Shown here piece after piece: positions 56,278 to 64,000 of a stretch of 64,000 nucleotides of DNA. The DNA is from Bradyrhizobium sp. Gha (GTDB lineage: Bacteria; Pseudomonadota; Alphaproteobacteria; Rhizobiales; Xanthobacteraceae), in assembly GCF_900113735.1 (NCBI RefSeq), contig NZ_FOQM01000025.1:1-64000 (forward strand), read 5' to 3'. Numbering within the stretch: position 1 is the first letter of the stretch; every line of letters begins with the position of its first letter. A program made the translations under genes and the position numbers. The notes beneath the pieces are model-generated. The model saw nothing but the letters and a program-made list of their open reading frames with translations, did no database searches and had not been told where the DNA came from.

Positions 56278-56399
56278 TACCGCGTGGGGATCATTGATGC
56301 ATGTCGGTCGCGGCTTGCTCCCTGCGGATCTCTACCGCGTCACATCCATGATCTGTTAACCGCAGCTCTGCACACGCTCGGACAATTAGGCAATCCCGC

Positions 56400-56737
56400 T
56401 CCAGACCTTGCGAGATTGATGGCGAAAAAGTCGACCTGCCCGTTGATGATCTTGCGACTCAGCAGGCGTTCGAGGTCTCGAACCCGTTTCCTCCAGCCGC
56501 CGGACCTCGGACGCGGCGAACCACATTCTCGTCGGCCCGCACCGCTTCCTCGCCCCCTTCACTCATCAGCCGTCTCCACCGGAAGACCAGGCTCGGGGAG
56601 AGCCCATGGCGACGAGCAACATAGCTAGCTGATCGACATGCCCGGTTGCAGCGTCTCGTTGACGACCAAGAGCTTCTGCTCCGTCGTAAACCGCCGCCGC
56701 CGGTGATGACTTCGACCGTCGAAAACGTGTCGGACAT
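56400..56737 (-). pseudogene. IS3 family transposase orfA remnant
   Basis: The frame starts MSDTFSTVEVITG. Across frame changes it gives FTTEQKLLVVNETLQPGMSI, YVARRHGLSPSLVFRWRRLM, SEGGEEAVRADENVV, SEVRRLEE and RVRDLERLLSRKII. These are the helix-turn-helix and leucine zipper of IS3-type orfA. At least three indels and a stop are present. The orfB integrase half is absent. The outer inverted repeat survives at 56781-56800. Confidence 0.75.
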
Positions 56738-56780
56738 AGGCGTATGCCTAGGACTAGGCCTAGCTCCTCCGGCTAACGCC

Positions 56781-56800
56781 GGTGTCCGGGGGGCAGTTCA
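56781..56800 (-). repeat. Terminal inverted repeat of the IS3 remnant
   Basis: Reading inward on the minus strand, TGAACTGCCCCCCGGACACC is of the form found at IS3-family ends. It lies 43 bases upstream of the orfA start, as expected for the left end. The opposite end was not found. Confidence 0.55.
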
Positions 56801-57358
56801 ACATGCTACTTGAGGAGTTGCAGAAGTTGGGCGTGATCTTCATGCAGATGGTGAGCATCAAGAGTGCGGCAGCTGGGGATATATCGGCGTCAGGTGTTAG
56901 GAAGTCCATTGGAAGAGGAGCCAAAGATCATCGCGGCATGCGATGTTTGGCTAGAAGATAAAGGAAGTTCTGGAGGACAACTTGCCGGCACTGTTCAAGA
57001 GCGGAGTAAATCATTTGAAAGCTGCTTTTTCGGCACTGAAGCAGGCGGAATTGCAAGCTCACTTCCTACTCAGAGCGATAAACAAATGCGTGGTCCAGAA
57101 TTAAGGCGGCTCGGTAGGAGCCTGCGGACGAAGTCATATGCAAAACTTCAAATTCGAAAGTATCTGTCTTCTCTCTCAAAACCAGCATTGAGCCAGAAAG
57201 GTGACGTTCCTCCTTTCGCGCGGGTTCGTGGGTTGGGCCGCTGGGACACTATTAGGACACTCAAACAGCAAGGCATTGAAGTAAATGGGAAGAATCTGCA
57301 ACTGCCTTCTCCCCAGGGGGAGAAGCCGCCCGTCGACGTTAACAGAGCGGGGCGGGTC
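56801..57358. other. Gene-poor stretch
   Basis: About 560 bases. A long plus-strand frame (56864-57499) covers it and runs antisense into the exported-protein gene at 57359-57712. It has no ribosome site or family features, so I leave it out. Nothing else is recognised. Confidence 0.35.
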
Positions 57359-57712
57359 TTAGCGCTGCTCCACCCTTGCGCGCCAAAGGGCATCGAAAGT
57401 GTTTCGGTCAGCCGGCGCCCAGGCTTCTGCGTCCATCGGATCCCTAGACTTTTCGGTAAGGTCAAGTTCTCTATCGGATTGCGACTGGGTGGAAGCTAGA
57501 GCGGGCCACTCCAAGAATGACTTCGAAAGCATGGGTCTGCCTTCGTACCAGCATCTTCGTCCGTCGATGATGATGCGCCAAGACCAATACTCCCGCGCAT
57601 TTGGCGGCACCTCGGCGCTGCATTGTTGTTTCGCCTGCACAGTCGGCAGTCGAATCAACAGGAGCGCGGCGATGCAAGTGGCAAAACGAATTGATGGAAG
57701 GTGTTTTGCCAT
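57359..57712 (-). CDS. Small exported hypothetical protein with WRxIDGRRCWYEG motif (117 aa)
   Basis: A signal peptide (HLPSIRFATCIAALLLIRLP, cleaved near VQA-KQ) precedes PPNAREYWSWRIIIDGRRCW, YEGRPMLSKSFLEWPALAST. The block around RxCWYEGxPxLSKSxLxWP occurs in small Bradyrhizobium exported proteins. The C-terminus is polar. The aromatic-rich motif may bind a ligand in the periplasm; that is inference. Its start lies inside the end of the upstream 77-aa gene, suggesting coupling or that the upstream gene's end has drifted. Confidence 0.72.
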   Translation of the reverse strand: MAKHLPSIRFATCIAALLLIRLPTVQAKQQCSAEVPPNAREYWSWRIIIDGRRCWYEGRPMLSKSFLEWPALASTQSQSDRELDLTEKSRDPMDAEAWAPADRNTFDALWRARVEQR

Positions 57713-57888
57713 CTGAGCGCTATTTGCTGCAGCCGAGCTATGGCGACCACCAGATCGGGGCGCTCAAGAACCTCCACCAGCTTGTCGAGGATCATGCGCT
57801 CATTGTCGCGGGGGCGAGGCTGAAGGTGTTCGTCCAGTATGCATTGGGCTTCGCTGATGGCGTGAATAGCCAATTGCTGATCTGTCAT
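57655..57888 (-). CDS. Conserved small hypothetical protein (77 aa)
   Basis: MTDQQLAIHAISEAQCILDE, HLQPRPRDNERMILDKLVEV, LERPDLVVAIARLQ resembles a small helical rhizobial family that normally ends soon after this point. Here about 20 extra residues run on into the next gene and overlap its first 58 bases. This suggests an indel near the natural stop. An AGGTAAG site precedes the ATG. Confidence 0.6.
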   Translation of the reverse strand: MTDQQLAIHAISEAQCILDEHLQPRPRDNERMILDKLVEVLERPDLVVAIARLQQIALRWQNTFHQFVLPLASPRSC

Positions 57889-58607
57889 TGCGTCTTACCT
57901 ATTTAGATCGCATTCAAATCGCAGGAGCGCCGGGAGAGCAAGATGGAAGATCAAGTCTTGATTTTGGCTTATCCCATCAAGTTTTATTTCACTGCGTGTT
58001 AAGGCGTTGTGGTTCCTCGGAGCAAGCGCTGACAGGCCACGCCGAAACAACCGTGGAGGACGATTAGGGGCGGGACGTAGGTGGTCCCGGCTCCCTGGGG
58101 TTAATGGGAAAACCGGCAGAACTGAGCGGAGACCAAAAACTCGGGTAAATGCTGTCGGGGGAACGTAGGTAGCGCTCCCCCGACAGCATTTACTAGCCGT
58201 CTTACAGCAGGTTAGCTGGGTTGAAGGCCGCAGCTCAATGCGCGAAGCCTCCACCGTAGCCAAACGGTAGCAACGCAGCTCTTGTTTTCACCGGAAAGCC
58301 TAAGCTTCGGCTTCGGGCAGCGGCCCTTGCAATGCTGCAGAATGATCCGGCGTTGCCTGAGCGCGATGTAGTTGTAAAGGTTAAACGTCTTTATGAGGCT
58401 CGATCGGCCGTTCACGCCGCTCTGGTGCGAAACCGGTGCAGTGCGCAATTTGGCACGGGTCTAGGCCCGATCTGATCCGCTCGTCCGGGTGCCGGACAAC
58501 CGCGCGCGCTTAATGAGCGCTTAATGCTTTTGCGCAACATATGGATCACCAGCGCGGAATTAGTCCTAGTTGCGAGTGCGAGCCGAGCTCCCGAGGAGGG
58601 GAATCGG
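57889..58607. other. Gene-free region containing a long hairpin
   Basis: About 720 bases. Minus-strand frames here look like shadows and lack family features. The hairpin at 58145-58193 is listed separately. Confidence 0.4.
58145..58193. repeat. Perfect 18-bp inverted repeat with 13-base loop
   Basis: GTAAATGCTGTCGGGGGA pairs exactly with TCCCCCGACAGCATTTAC across a 13-base loop. The stem is much longer than needed for a terminator and no T-run follows. It could be a bidirectional terminator, a palindromic repeat element or a structured RNA. Confidence 0.7.
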
Positions 58608-59192
58608 ATGGGACTGCTTTTTGTTGGAGTGCTGGCAGGAATCCTGATCGGCTTTGGCGTGTTTGCGCCTTCCCGAGGGTATTTCCTTGGGTGTGAGGCA
58701 AGACCCTGTTTCGACAGGGTTGCAGTCCCCCGGCCCGCGGAGGCAACGCCGGCGGCAATGGCGCCAGCTCCTGCGATCGCCAAATCGAATTCTGCAGCCT
58801 CGGTAAAGTCCGGCAAGCGATCGTCCCCGAAGAAAGGCGGATCGGCCGACCTCGCCAAAGCAGCGTCCCCGCGGACGAGGATCAGCGTCCCGGCCTCCGA
58901 ACGCCCTGCGGAAATATCAGATCCTGTCCTGGACAAGGCGAAGGTCACGATCTCGGCGACGATGGAGACTCCAGGATCGGCCGAATTCACCGATATGAAG
59001 CGCGCAGTTCGAAAGAACACGCTCGGACGCCCCGTGGATACGATTTGCGGGCGTGTAAAAAGAAAAAGCGTTTCAGGCGATGAGACCGCAGAGAGACAGT
59101 TTCTTTATCTCGTGAAGGAGGATGAGGCATATGTCGTCGACGGTAAGTCAGGGTCGGCGGCGTCAACGGCGTATCGAAATATCTGCAATTAG
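58608..59192 (+). CDS. Membrane-anchored hypothetical protein (194 aa)
   Basis: The ATG at 58608 follows a GAGGAGGGG site, which decides the start. Residues 1-20 are one membrane helix (MGLLFVGVLAGILIGFGVFA). An Ala/Pro/Lys-rich linker of about 90 residues leads to a compact C-terminal domain: KAKVTISATMETPGSAEFTD, MKRAVRKNTLGRPVDTICGR, RQFLYLVKEDEAYVVDGKSG. This layout of anchor, linker and small domain resembles rhizobial envelope proteins of unknown function. It lies between two long hairpins. Confidence 0.68.
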   Translation: MGLLFVGVLAGILIGFGVFAPSRGYFLGCEARPCFDRVAVPRPAEATPAAMAPAPAIAKSNSAASVKSGKRSSPKKGGSADLAKAASPRTRISVPASERPAEISDPVLDKAKVTISATMETPGSAEFTDMKRAVRKNTLGRPVDTICGRVKRKSVSGDETAERQFLYLVKEDEAYVVDGKSGSAASTAYRNICN

Positions 59193-59312
59193 CGGATGCG
59201 TCGACTGCGCCGCCGCGCCGTACGCGCCCAGATGATTGAGCGGAAAGAATTTCCGTCCAGGCGCCAAGTGACCCCGCAGTGGATACGGCACTAACGGCGG
59301 AACTGCGACGCG

Positions 59313-59351
59313 CCCGTGATGATGCATTCAGGAAGAATGCATCATCACGGG
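59313..59351. repeat. Perfect 17-bp inverted repeat with 5-base loop
   Basis: CCCGTGATGATGCATTC, loop AGGAA, GAATGCATCATCACGGG. It ends 54 bases before the LuxR-type gene, so it could be an operator, an attenuator or the terminator of the preceding gene. No T-run follows, arguing against a simple terminator. Confidence 0.7.
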
Positions 59352-59405
59352 AGACGCAATACGGAATAGGAATATCGCGGAAGTTCTTTTCATCTCGAGG
59401 AAATC

Positions 59406-60191
59406 ATGCACGACATAACCAACACCACCGCAAAACGCCTCAATGAATCGCTTCACTTGCCCGTTCTGGTGATCATCGAGCCGCTACTATTACCTCGCAC
59501 ATGCATTCTGAGCGTCCTCAGGAGGGAATTGGATGAGCTTGAGATCCTTGACATGGCAACGGTCCAAAGCCTGGGCTGCGCGTCAGCCCGCGATGTTCGT
59601 CTGGTGGTGCTGAGTATCGCGGGCAAGTCCATCGGCGATCCCTCGGTTGAGGACGATCTCGCCTTCGTTGCGGAGTGTTGTCCCAACGCCGCCGTTGCAG
59701 TCCTGTCAAACCATGACGACGAGCCGACCGTGCAGGCCGCGATGCAGCGGGGCGTGCGCGGCTTTCTTTCCACCTCGCTACCGATCGAGATCGCCATAGC
59801 GGGGCTGCGCCTTGTTCTTGTCGGCGGCGTCTACAGGCCGCTGCCCGTGGCCGGGATGACCAGGGTACCGGATTTCGAGCCGCCGGATGCGCGAGGACTT
59901 GCGCCCGCATATCTGATGAGCGACGGAACCGGAAGGGCTATCGACAAGAGCGTGGCCGATTTCACGCCTCGTGAGCGGCAGATTCTGGCGGAACTGGAGC
60001 TCGGACTGCCCAACAAGCTGATCGCCGCCAAATTGAGCCTCTCGGAAAGCACAGTCAAAATGCACATCCAGCATATCATGAGGAAATGTGCTGCGCACAA
60101 TCGCACGGAAGCCGTCCTCCGCTGGCGCGGCCGGTTACCCGCGCAGGGGCGCGATCACGACCCCGGCACAGCGCCAATGTCGGAGACCTAG
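59406..60191 (+). CDS. LuxR/NarL-type regulator with degenerate receiver domain
   Basis: A 261-aa protein with a CGAGGA site. The C-terminal GerE-type helix-turn-helix is clear: FTPRERQILAELELGLPNKL, IAAKLSLSESTVKMHIQHIM. The N-terminal 125 residues have the receiver fold pattern. However, the acidic pair is reduced to IEP, the phospho-acceptor position reads VVLSIAG (no Asp), and the conserved Lys is replaced in GFLSTSLP. It should therefore work without phosphorylation. It is convergent with the type I secretion genes, and its stop codon overlaps that of the HlyD gene by four bases. Control of the secretion cassette is a positional inference. Confidence 0.88.
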   Translation: MHDITNTTAKRLNESLHLPVLVIIEPLLLPRTCILSVLRRELDELEILDMATVQSLGCASARDVRLVVLSIAGKSIGDPSVEDDLAFVAECCPNAAVAVLSNHDDEPTVQAAMQRGVRGFLSTSLPIEIAIAGLRLVLVGGVYRPLPVAGMTRVPDFEPPDARGLAPAYLMSDGTGRAIDKSVADFTPRERQILAELELGLPNKLIAAKLSLSESTVKMHIQHIMRKCAAHNRTEAVLRWRGRLPAQGRDHDPGTAPMSET

Positions 60192-61660
60192 TCCTCTCTG
60201 AATGCACCACGGAAGCTGTCGAGCAAAGGCCTGAGCGCGTAAAGAGCCACTGTACCGCGTCCTGTCGTGATGAATACTTGAACCGGCATGCCGGGGACGA
60301 TCTGGATGTCGTTTGCAAGGATCTGCGCGTCGTCGATCCGGATTTTGGTCGCGTAGTATGGCTGGTCGGTACGCTTGTCGAGGAGCCGGTCTGCCGATAC
60401 CTGGACGACGGTTCCCTTCAGGCGAGGCACGCGGCGTTGATTGTACGGTATGAGGTGAACCTCGGCATTGAGGCCGGGATGAACCACATCGATGTCGTCG
60501 GGCCGCAGGCGCGCGGTCACGATGAGGCGGTCTTGCCGGGGTACCAGGTCCATGAGCGGAGCACCCGCTCCGATGACGCCGCCGGCTGTATGAATCCGCA
60601 AATCGGTTATCACGCCGTCCTCGGGCGCCTTGACCTCCGTTCGCGATAGCTGATCCCTGGCCGCAAGCAACCGCTCGCGGAGCTGAAATGTCTGGCTCTG
60701 TGCTTCACGAAGCGACTGTGCGATCTCGCTCTGTCTCTCGCTTTCGAGCTTGAATAATGTGGCCTGCTGTTCGTTGATGACTTGCCCGGCGCGGGCAATC
60801 TGCCCGGCGATCTCGCCGCGGCGGCCCTCAACGTCGGCCAGTTCCCGCTGCAGGTTCAGAAGCCTCGGCCGCCGTTCCAGCCCCTTGTTGACGAGGGTCG
60901 TGACCATATCCAGTTCCTCCCGGACGATGTCGATCCGTTGCCCCGTGGCGCTCTCCTGAGCCTTGAGACCTTCGATCTCCTTCTCGACTTGACGCCTTCG
61001 TTCGCGAATGACCGCAAGCTGCGACTCGTGAACCTGAAGGCGCGCCTGAAAAATGAACAGCTGCGCGGACACCGCAGCGGCGGCCACCCCGTTCTGCTTG
61101 CTGTCCTGTTCCAGCTCGTCCGGGACTGCGATCCTGTCGGATCTCTGCTGCTCGGCTTGAAGCCGCGCGGCACGAGCAACTGCATCCCACAATTGGCCTT
61201 GAAGGCTTTGCATCTCCGAGCTGGCCCGGGTGTCATCCAGCGCGATCAGCGTTTGGCCGCTTCGCACGATATCGCCATCCGAAACCAGGATCTTTTTGAC
61301 GATACCGCCTTCGAGATGCTGAATTGTCTTGCGGCTCGATTCCGATTCCACGACGCCGGACGCGATCGCGGCGCTCTCGAGAGGCGCGAGGCTCGCCCAT
61401 GTACCAAGCCCCAGCATGAAGCAGAGCACCAGGAGATTGCCTGCGACGATGATTCCGCGAAGCCTTCCGCGCGGAGAGGTCGGCGTGGGCGTCGAGCACC
61501 ATGGAAATTCCAGAGGCTCGAAATCGTCGATGGCGGTCACCACGGCGCCAAGTCGCTGGGGGGGCGGGGGGGACGCCGCTGCTCGCATGAGCTGGCCCCA
61601 GACCATGGGGAGTCTCGAGACAGCGGGAAGCTTCCAGATGGTGAGAGAACTCCAGATCAT
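60188..61660 (-). CDS. Type I secretion membrane fusion protein (HlyD family)
   Basis: A 490-aa periplasmic adaptor. A cytoplasmic N-terminus of about 70 residues precedes one membrane helix (GIIVAGNLLVLCFMLGLGTW). The biotinyl-lipoyl half is TIQHLEGGIVKKILVSDGDI, and a long coiled-coil hairpin (residues about 140-330) follows. The closing lipoyl and beta-barrel region is VKAPEDGVITDLRIHTAGGV, MDLVPRQDRLIVTARLRPDD. This is the PrtE/HlyD type. Its ATG overlaps the stop of the exporter gene in ATGA, so both are one operon. An outer-membrane TolC partner is not encoded in the window. Confidence 0.93.
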   Translation of the reverse strand: MIWSSLTIWKLPAVSRLPMVWGQLMRAAASPPPPQRLGAVVTAIDDFEPLEFPWCSTPTPTSPRGRLRGIIVAGNLLVLCFMLGLGTWASLAPLESAAIASGVVESESSRKTIQHLEGGIVKKILVSDGDIVRSGQTLIALDDTRASSEMQSLQGQLWDAVARAARLQAEQQRSDRIAVPDELEQDSKQNGVAAAAVSAQLFIFQARLQVHESQLAVIRERRRQVEKEIEGLKAQESATGQRIDIVREELDMVTTLVNKGLERRPRLLNLQRELADVEGRRGEIAGQIARAGQVINEQQATLFKLESERQSEIAQSLREAQSQTFQLRERLLAARDQLSRTEVKAPEDGVITDLRIHTAGGVIGAGAPLMDLVPRQDRLIVTARLRPDDIDVVHPGLNAEVHLIPYNQRRVPRLKGTVVQVSADRLLDKRTDQPYYATKIRIDDAQILANDIQIVPGMPVQVFITTGRGTVALYALRPLLDSFRGAFRED

Positions 61661-63393
61661 GGCGAACGCTGCGAAGTTACCTCGGGTCGGCTCAGGTGCC
61701 GCTCAAAGATGTCCTCGCTGTCGCCGACCGCGGCGACTGCACCGTCTTCCATGATGGCAATCTTGTCCGTGGCGGCGAGGAGACCCATCCGGTGAGTGAC
61801 AACGACGAGAATGACGCCTGCGAGCTTCATGCGCTCGATGGCATCCAGGAGCATTCGCTCGCCCCCGTAGTCAAGGCTGGCGTTGGGTTCGTCGAGAACG
61901 ATGAGGCGTGGCCTGCCGAAAAAGGCGCGGGCAAGGCCGAGGCGCTGCCGATACCCGCGCGACAAGGTTGTCTCACTCTGCACCACCGTGTCGTAACCCT
62001 GCGGCAGGCGCATGATGGCCCCATGGATTCCGACGAGCTTGGCCGCTTCGACGACCTCCCGGCGGTCGGCATCTTCAAGACGTGCGATGATGTCGCTGAT
62101 CGTGTCGCCGAGCAGGTTGATGTCCTGGGGAAGATATCCGAGGTGGTCACCGTTTCGGCCGTCGCGAAGCAGCGAGACGTCGGTATTGTCGAGGAGGACA
62201 CGGCCATGCGTTGGCATAGACAGGCCTGCGATCACCTGGCCGAGCAAGGACTTGCCTGATCCGGACGGACCGATAATGCCAAGGCATTCTCCGGGCATGA
62301 GGCTGAACGAGACGCCGTTCAGCAGAAGATGGTTGGTCCCCGCAAGCCTTACGCCAACGTTGTCGACGAGGAGGCCGCTTCGCGCCCGCAGCGGAGAAAC
62401 CTCCGCGTTTTGCTGCGCCGGGACGGGGAATGCGGCGAGAAGTGCGCCGAGCCGCTGACAAGCACTCACGGCAGTCACCAGTGATTTCCAGCCTGCGACT
62501 GCACTTTCGACCGGCGCGAGCGCCCGGCTGAACATCAGCGTAGAAGCAAAGATGATTGCCGGGCTCTTCCCGTTATCGAGGACGAGCCACGCGGCAGCTC
62601 CCATGATCAAGACCTGCGACAGCGCGCGAACCGGTTTGGTGATCAGCATGACGACCTCGCCTCGCCGGAGTGCCGCATCGTGCTCACTGCGCGCACGCTG
62701 CGCGTCACGGTGGATCATGCGCGCAGCGCTATCGAACATTCCCATGGCCCGGATCATGTGGATGTTGGCCGCGGCAGTCTGGAGGCGGCCATAGCTCCCG
62801 GACAGCGCGGCGCCGGATCTGAGCAAAATCTCTTCCGTGACCAACTCTCCGGCAACCGTGAGCGCGAACAGCACGGTGACGCAGCAGGCGCCCACCACGC
62901 CAAGCAGGGGATGGATCAGAAAGAGAACGAGGAGGAACAACGGCGTCCAGAGCGCGTCGAACAGCATGGGACATGCGCCGGACTCGACGAACTGGCGCAG
63001 CACGGTGAGATCCCGATATGCACCCGACGCCTGCATCCAATCGGTGCGAAACGCCGATTCGAGGCTGGCCGAGAGCACGCAAGGACGAAGGCGATCGTCG
63101 AGCCAGGCGCCGAGGCGTCCCAGGACTGCGCGCCGCAATGCATCGAACACGCCGCCGACGACCACTGTGATTGCGACGATGAGCGTGAGCAGGAGCAACG
63201 TATCGCCGCTTCGGCTCGACAACACCCGGTCGTAGATTTGAAGAAGATAGATGGAGGGCGCAAACAGGAGCAGGTTGTAGCTGCAGCTATACGTGAATAC
63301 GAGACCGAGCGGTCCTGCGCAGGACCAGAGGGCCGTGTGCAGTGGCGTCCGGGTCTGCGGCAGGATGCGCAACCGAATGGGCGGCATCAGCAT
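61657..63393 (-). CDS. Type I secretion ABC exporter (PrtD/HasD family)
   Basis: This protein of about 578 aa has six membrane helices (SYNLLLFAPSIYLLQIYDRV opens the core) and an ATPase domain: Walker A GPSGSGKSLLGQVI, Walker B RLIVLDEPNASLD, switch LVVVTHRM. The signature motif is LSRGYRQRLGLARA rather than LSGGQ, a notable deviation. No N-terminal C39 peptidase domain is present, so the substrate is exported by a C-terminal signal, not cleaved. The ATG at 63393 has an AGGCGG site eight bases upstream; a GTG at 63402 is possible. It lies downstream of the candidate substrate gene. Confidence 0.92.
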   Translation of the reverse strand: MLMPPIRLRILPQTRTPLHTALWSCAGPLGLVFTYSCSYNLLLFAPSIYLLQIYDRVLSSRSGDTLLLLTLIVAITVVVGGVFDALRRAVLGRLGAWLDDRLRPCVLSASLESAFRTDWMQASGAYRDLTVLRQFVESGACPMLFDALWTPLFLLVLFLIHPLLGVVGACCVTVLFALTVAGELVTEEILLRSGAALSGSYGRLQTAAANIHMIRAMGMFDSAARMIHRDAQRARSEHDAALRRGEVVMLITKPVRALSQVLIMGAAAWLVLDNGKSPAIIFASTLMFSRALAPVESAVAGWKSLVTAVSACQRLGALLAAFPVPAQQNAEVSPLRARSGLLVDNVGVRLAGTNHLLLNGVSFSLMPGECLGIIGPSGSGKSLLGQVIAGLSMPTHGRVLLDNTDVSLLRDGRNGDHLGYLPQDINLLGDTISDIIARLEDADRREVVEAAKLVGIHGAIMRLPQGYDTVVQSETTLSRGYRQRLGLARAFFGRPRLIVLDEPNASLDYGGERMLLDAIERMKLAGVILVVVTHRMGLLAATDKIAIMEDGAVAAVGDSEDIFERHLSRPEVTSQRSP

Positions 63394-63535
63394 GATCGTC
63401 ACCGCCTGAAATCGAGGTCCGGCGCACTTGACCGATGGCCAAAGTCATCTGCCAACGGTATTGGCGGGGTATTGGCTCGAACTTCGGGACCGATGGCCGG
63501 TGGCCACCGGTCCTGCCAGTCGGATGAGCCGGTGA

Positions 63536-64000
63536 TCAGAACATATTATCGAGATGGAAGCTCACTTCTCCACCCAGCGCGGCGTTGCCGTCTCCGCCAT
63601 TGCCGCCGATGCCGGCCAGGACCTCCTGGTGCTGGTCGACCGCGAGCTTGTTGATCTGGGTGGCATCCGTATTGGCATATACCTTGGAGGTATCGTGGCC
63701 GCTGTAGGATTCCTGGCTTCCGTTCGACTCGGCGCTTCCGCCATGGGCCTTCGAAAACCACGAGGCTGTCCCGTTTGCACCGCCGGCATCCCAGTCTGCC
63801 TTCTGAGTGACGTGATCGCCGGTGTTCACGTGCACGTCGGCACCTTCTGCCTTGTTGGTTGGGTCGAAGCTGAGCGTCGGCTTGTTGATGATAGCTCCCT
63901 TGAAGGTGCCGTCGCCGCCATTCCCGACACTTTGACCGCCGGTGTTGATCGATTTGAATTCGATCGAATCCGAGATGTGAATCGCCTTGGGCAACATTTG
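63536..64000 (-). CDS. Candidate type I secretion substrate, glycine/asparagine-rich, non-RTX (may continue past the window edge)
   Basis: From an ATG at 63997 the chain has 153 aa; the frame is open to the edge, so the true start may be further upstream. It is acidic, lacks cysteine, and is rich in Gly, Asn, Asp and Ser (GGQSVGNGGDGTFKGAIINK, SFDPTNKAEGADVHVNTGDH, GIGGNGGDGNAALGGEV). It ends VSFHLDNMF: hydrophobic residues with an Asp, as at the C-termini of type I substrates. No calcium-binding GGxGxDxUx nonapeptides are present. The gene lies 143 bases upstream of the exporter on the same strand, which marks it as the likely cargo. Confidence 0.75.
   Translation of the reverse strand, partial: QMLPKAIHISDSIEFKSINTGGQSVGNGGDGTFKGAIINKPTLSFDPTNKAEGADVHVNTGDHVTQKADWDAGGANGTASWFSKAHGGSAESNGSQESYSGHDTSKVYANTDATQINKLAVDQHQEVLAGIGGNGGDGNAALGGEVSFHLDNMF

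Noticed and set aside
56864..57499. A 211-codon plus-strand frame
   Set aside because: Runs antisense into a recognisable exported protein gene and has a basic, random composition.
57895..58263. A 122-codon minus-strand frame across the 58145 hairpin
   Set aside because: Its sequence is dictated by the palindrome and GC-rich flanks; no start signal.
60782..61795. A 337-codon plus-strand frame opposite the HlyD gene
   Set aside because: Complement of a coiled-coil gene with high GC; no ribosome site, and the HlyD motifs are decisive.

Overview
The window is GC-rich DNA that looks like a Bradyrhizobium-type alphaproteobacterium. The evidence is many small conserved rhizobial proteins, two DUF2934 proteins, a CsbD protein, Gram-negative ABC transporters with alphaproteobacterial features, and an Agrobacterium-like sulfoquinovose uptake gene set. 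No rRNA, tRNA or CRISPR array was recognised. The DNA is an accessory patchwork: intact transport and catabolic blocks sit in stretches of decayed genes and transposon remnants.

Layout. 0-14.8 kb: a truncated transposase, an orphan cytochrome/PQQ dehydrogenase, a serine-recombinase wreck with its companion ORF, CsbD, small stress-type proteins, broken EAL and FAD-oxidase genes, a ParA-like ATPase with an overlapping partner, and remnants of an aminotransferase and an Lrp regulator. 14.9-24.3 kb: a divergent catabolic cluster with a peptide-type ABC binding protein and two permeases on the minus strand. On the plus strand are a ROK regulator, a cytoplasmic gamma-glutamyltransferase-family enzyme, a fused double ABC ATPase and a Gfo/Idh/MocA oxidoreductase. 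24.3-24.6 kb: an array of recombinase-site-like repeats. 24.8-28.7 kb: a methyltransferase and an SsuABC-type transporter. 29-39 kb: HD-domain, patatin and class III cyclase genes among IS110, methyltransferase, thioesterase-like and polX pseudogenes.

39.2-46.7 kb is the best-defined system. A LacI regulator is divergent from ATPase, binding-protein, permease and permease genes and a GH31 enzyme carrying the sulfoquinovosidase residues. Two palindromic operators lie between the regulator and the transport genes. The block should import sulfoquinovosyl glycosides and hydrolyse them inside the cell. The oxygenase and reductase genes that complete the pathway in Agrobacterium are not here.

47-58 kb: a chimeric cyclase/SDR pseudogene, an NTF2-FMO fusion monooxygenase, a decayed MFS transporter, and a run of small conserved hypothetical proteins with an IS3 remnant. 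58-64 kb: two long perfect hairpins, a membrane-anchored hypothetical protein, and a LuxR-type regulator with a degenerate receiver. That regulator faces a complete type I secretion cassette (candidate non-RTX glycine-rich substrate, ABC exporter, HlyD adaptor) running off the right edge.

Assignments come from reading motifs and recalled family sequence. No database search was possible, so family names without a catalytic motif are inference.
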